This document shows positions 63,294-64,000 of a stretch of DNA of 64,000 bases, in pieces. Made by a program: the position numbers and the translations under genes. Location of the stretch: the NCBI RefSeq assembly GCF_014207135.1, contig NZ_JACHCC010000014.1:124001-188000 (forward strand), in the 5' to 3' direction. The number at the start of each line of letters is the position of its first letter. Position 1 is the stretch's first letter. This stretch comes from Pedobacter cryoconitis. Its GTDB lineage: Bacteria > Bacteroidota > Bacteroidia > Sphingobacteriales > Sphingobacteriaceae. The notes beneath the pieces were generated by a model that was not told the DNA's origin, ran no database searches, and worked only from the letters and a program-made list of their open reading frames with translations.

Positions 63294-63343
63294 TTACAAA
63301 AGAAAAGACGAGCCCCGATCAGAATATGATCACACTCTTGTTA

Positions 63344-64000
63344 CTATCTTCCCTCACGGACAGATTGCATTTTACCAATGGTTTCTAATCTATTGAGGGT
63401 TGTCCTAAAAACTGGGAGATTCTGTGTATCACTGGCATTTTCAGGGTTTGCGATGAATTTGCGCATCGCCTCCGCATATTCCTTACGGAAATCTGCATTA
63501 TCCGGATTCACGTTATACTGCGCCTCGGCTTTTTTGACTGGCATTAGATTTTCAGCAATTTTGCTTTTGATACCATAGGCTGACTGATCAGTCATAATCA
63601 CAATGTTCTTTTCAAAACCAGGAATATATCTAACGACAAAACGTTCCCCTGTATTTGGGATACGAATTTCATTGCGGATAGGATATAATGAAGCCGTTGT
63701 TGTAGAAAAATCAGTTACCACATCTTTTCCGTCTGCAGTTTTCACGACTACGTCGTAATCCCAGATATACTCATCATTTAACCTCGAATTGGTCTCTGTG
63801 GCCAGTGTAACAACCGCCGAGCCTTCGGTTCCCCATTGAGCCAGAAAAACAGCATTCACAAACTGCCCGGTAAAAACGTTGAGCACCGCCAGGATAAAAC
63901 CCATGATCACATAAAAAACTTTGTGTCTCCAGATACTGAGACCTATTCCTACAAATAATAAGATCACAAATGACCAGGCGCCATGATGGGCAAAAAAATA
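63344..64000 (-). CDS. Hypothetical membrane protein, 5' end off the window
   Basis: The frame is open to the window end, so the start codon is outside. The visible 218 residues have two hydrophobic helices near the beginning (ILLFVGIGLSIW, FYVIMGFILAVLNVF) and then a soluble beta-rich part (SAVVTLATETNSRLN, VRYIPGFEKNIVIMTD), ending in a charged helical tail (FRKEYAEAMRKFIANP). I do not recognise the family. It is on the same strand as the zeta-like pair but is set apart by the 25-bp inverted repeat. Confidence 0.7.
   Translation of the reverse strand, partial: YFFAHHGAWSFVILLFVGIGLSIWRHKVFYVIMGFILAVLNVFTGQFVNAVFLAQWGTEGSAVVTLATETNSRLNDEYIWDYDVVVKTADGKDVVTDFSTTTASLYPIRNEIRIPNTGERFVVRYIPGFEKNIVIMTDQSAYGIKSKIAENLMPVKKAEAQYNVNPDNADFRKEYAEAMRKFIANPENASDTQNLPVFRTTLNRLETIGKMQSVREGR

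Overview
The window looks like a chromosomal segment of a Bacteroidota bacterium, most likely a Sphingobacteriaceae member close to Pedobacter. The grounds are: a giant surface protein with a type IX secretion (T9SS) gliding-type C-terminal domain beside a PorP/SprF partner; an ECF sigma / FecR / STN-TonB-receptor cascade; many lipoproteins with the Bacteroidota-style SSC or similar lipobox; -7 promoter boxes of the TAnnTTTG type; weak Shine-Dalgarno sequences; and moderate to low GC. This is assignment by family content, not by a database match. No tRNA, rRNA, CRISPR array, insertion sequence or prophage was seen.

Layout. 1-10 kb: end of a PepD dipeptidase gene, a sphingomyelin-synthase-like PAP2 membrane protein, a lipoprotein hydrolase, an L,D-transpeptidase, then signal peptidase I (lepB) divergent from signal peptidase II (lspA) plus an exported cyclophilin, a lone GHKL ATPase, an exported chorismate mutase and a VirJ-like hydrolase. 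10-14.4 kb: orphan receiver protein, histidine decarboxylase divergent from an Lrp/AsnC regulator, an XRE regulator, a 47-residue small ORF and an OsmC protein. 14.4-29 kb: surface biology, all on the minus strand: PorP/SprF, a 1584-residue MBG-repeat adhesin, two lipoproteins, a TonB-dependent receptor, FecR, ECF sigma factor and an S41 protease lipoprotein.

29-37 kb: secreted EEP-family hydrolase; a SufR-like Cys-rich repressor divergent from DUF2480 plus a complete RND efflux set (adaptor, pump, TolC), with a perfect 10-bp inverted repeat overlapping the -33 element of the shared promoter region. 37-46 kb: MsrB, M28 peptidase, a lipoprotein very like periplasmic cyclohexadienyl dehydratase (PheC), two tandem-duplicated lipoproteins, SRPBCC protein, gpmA and a heterodimeric ABC exporter. 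46-50 kb: a zincless Fpg/Nei-like glycosylase, a second orphan receiver and a Dcp-type M3 peptidase.

49.7-57 kb is a compact assimilatory sulfate-reduction operon (sir, SUMT, a siroheme-synthase/TauE fusion, cysH, cysD, cysN). 57-60 kb is an ABC transporter operon with its own YtrA-type GntR regulator and a matching palindrome just before the first gene. 60-64 kb holds a membrane-anchored MutS-like ATPase, a small membrane protein, a zeta-toxin-like kinase overlapping a small candidate antitoxin behind a 25-bp inverted repeat, and a membrane protein cut by the window end.

No clear multi-gene system unlike anything known was found. The best leads are the possible periplasmic phenylalanine route (exported AroQ domain plus PheC-like lipoprotein), the SufR-like/DUF2480/RND unit with its operator, the zeta-like pair with its dyad, the composite palindrome after tolC, and the 88-nt hairpin before the MutS-like gene.
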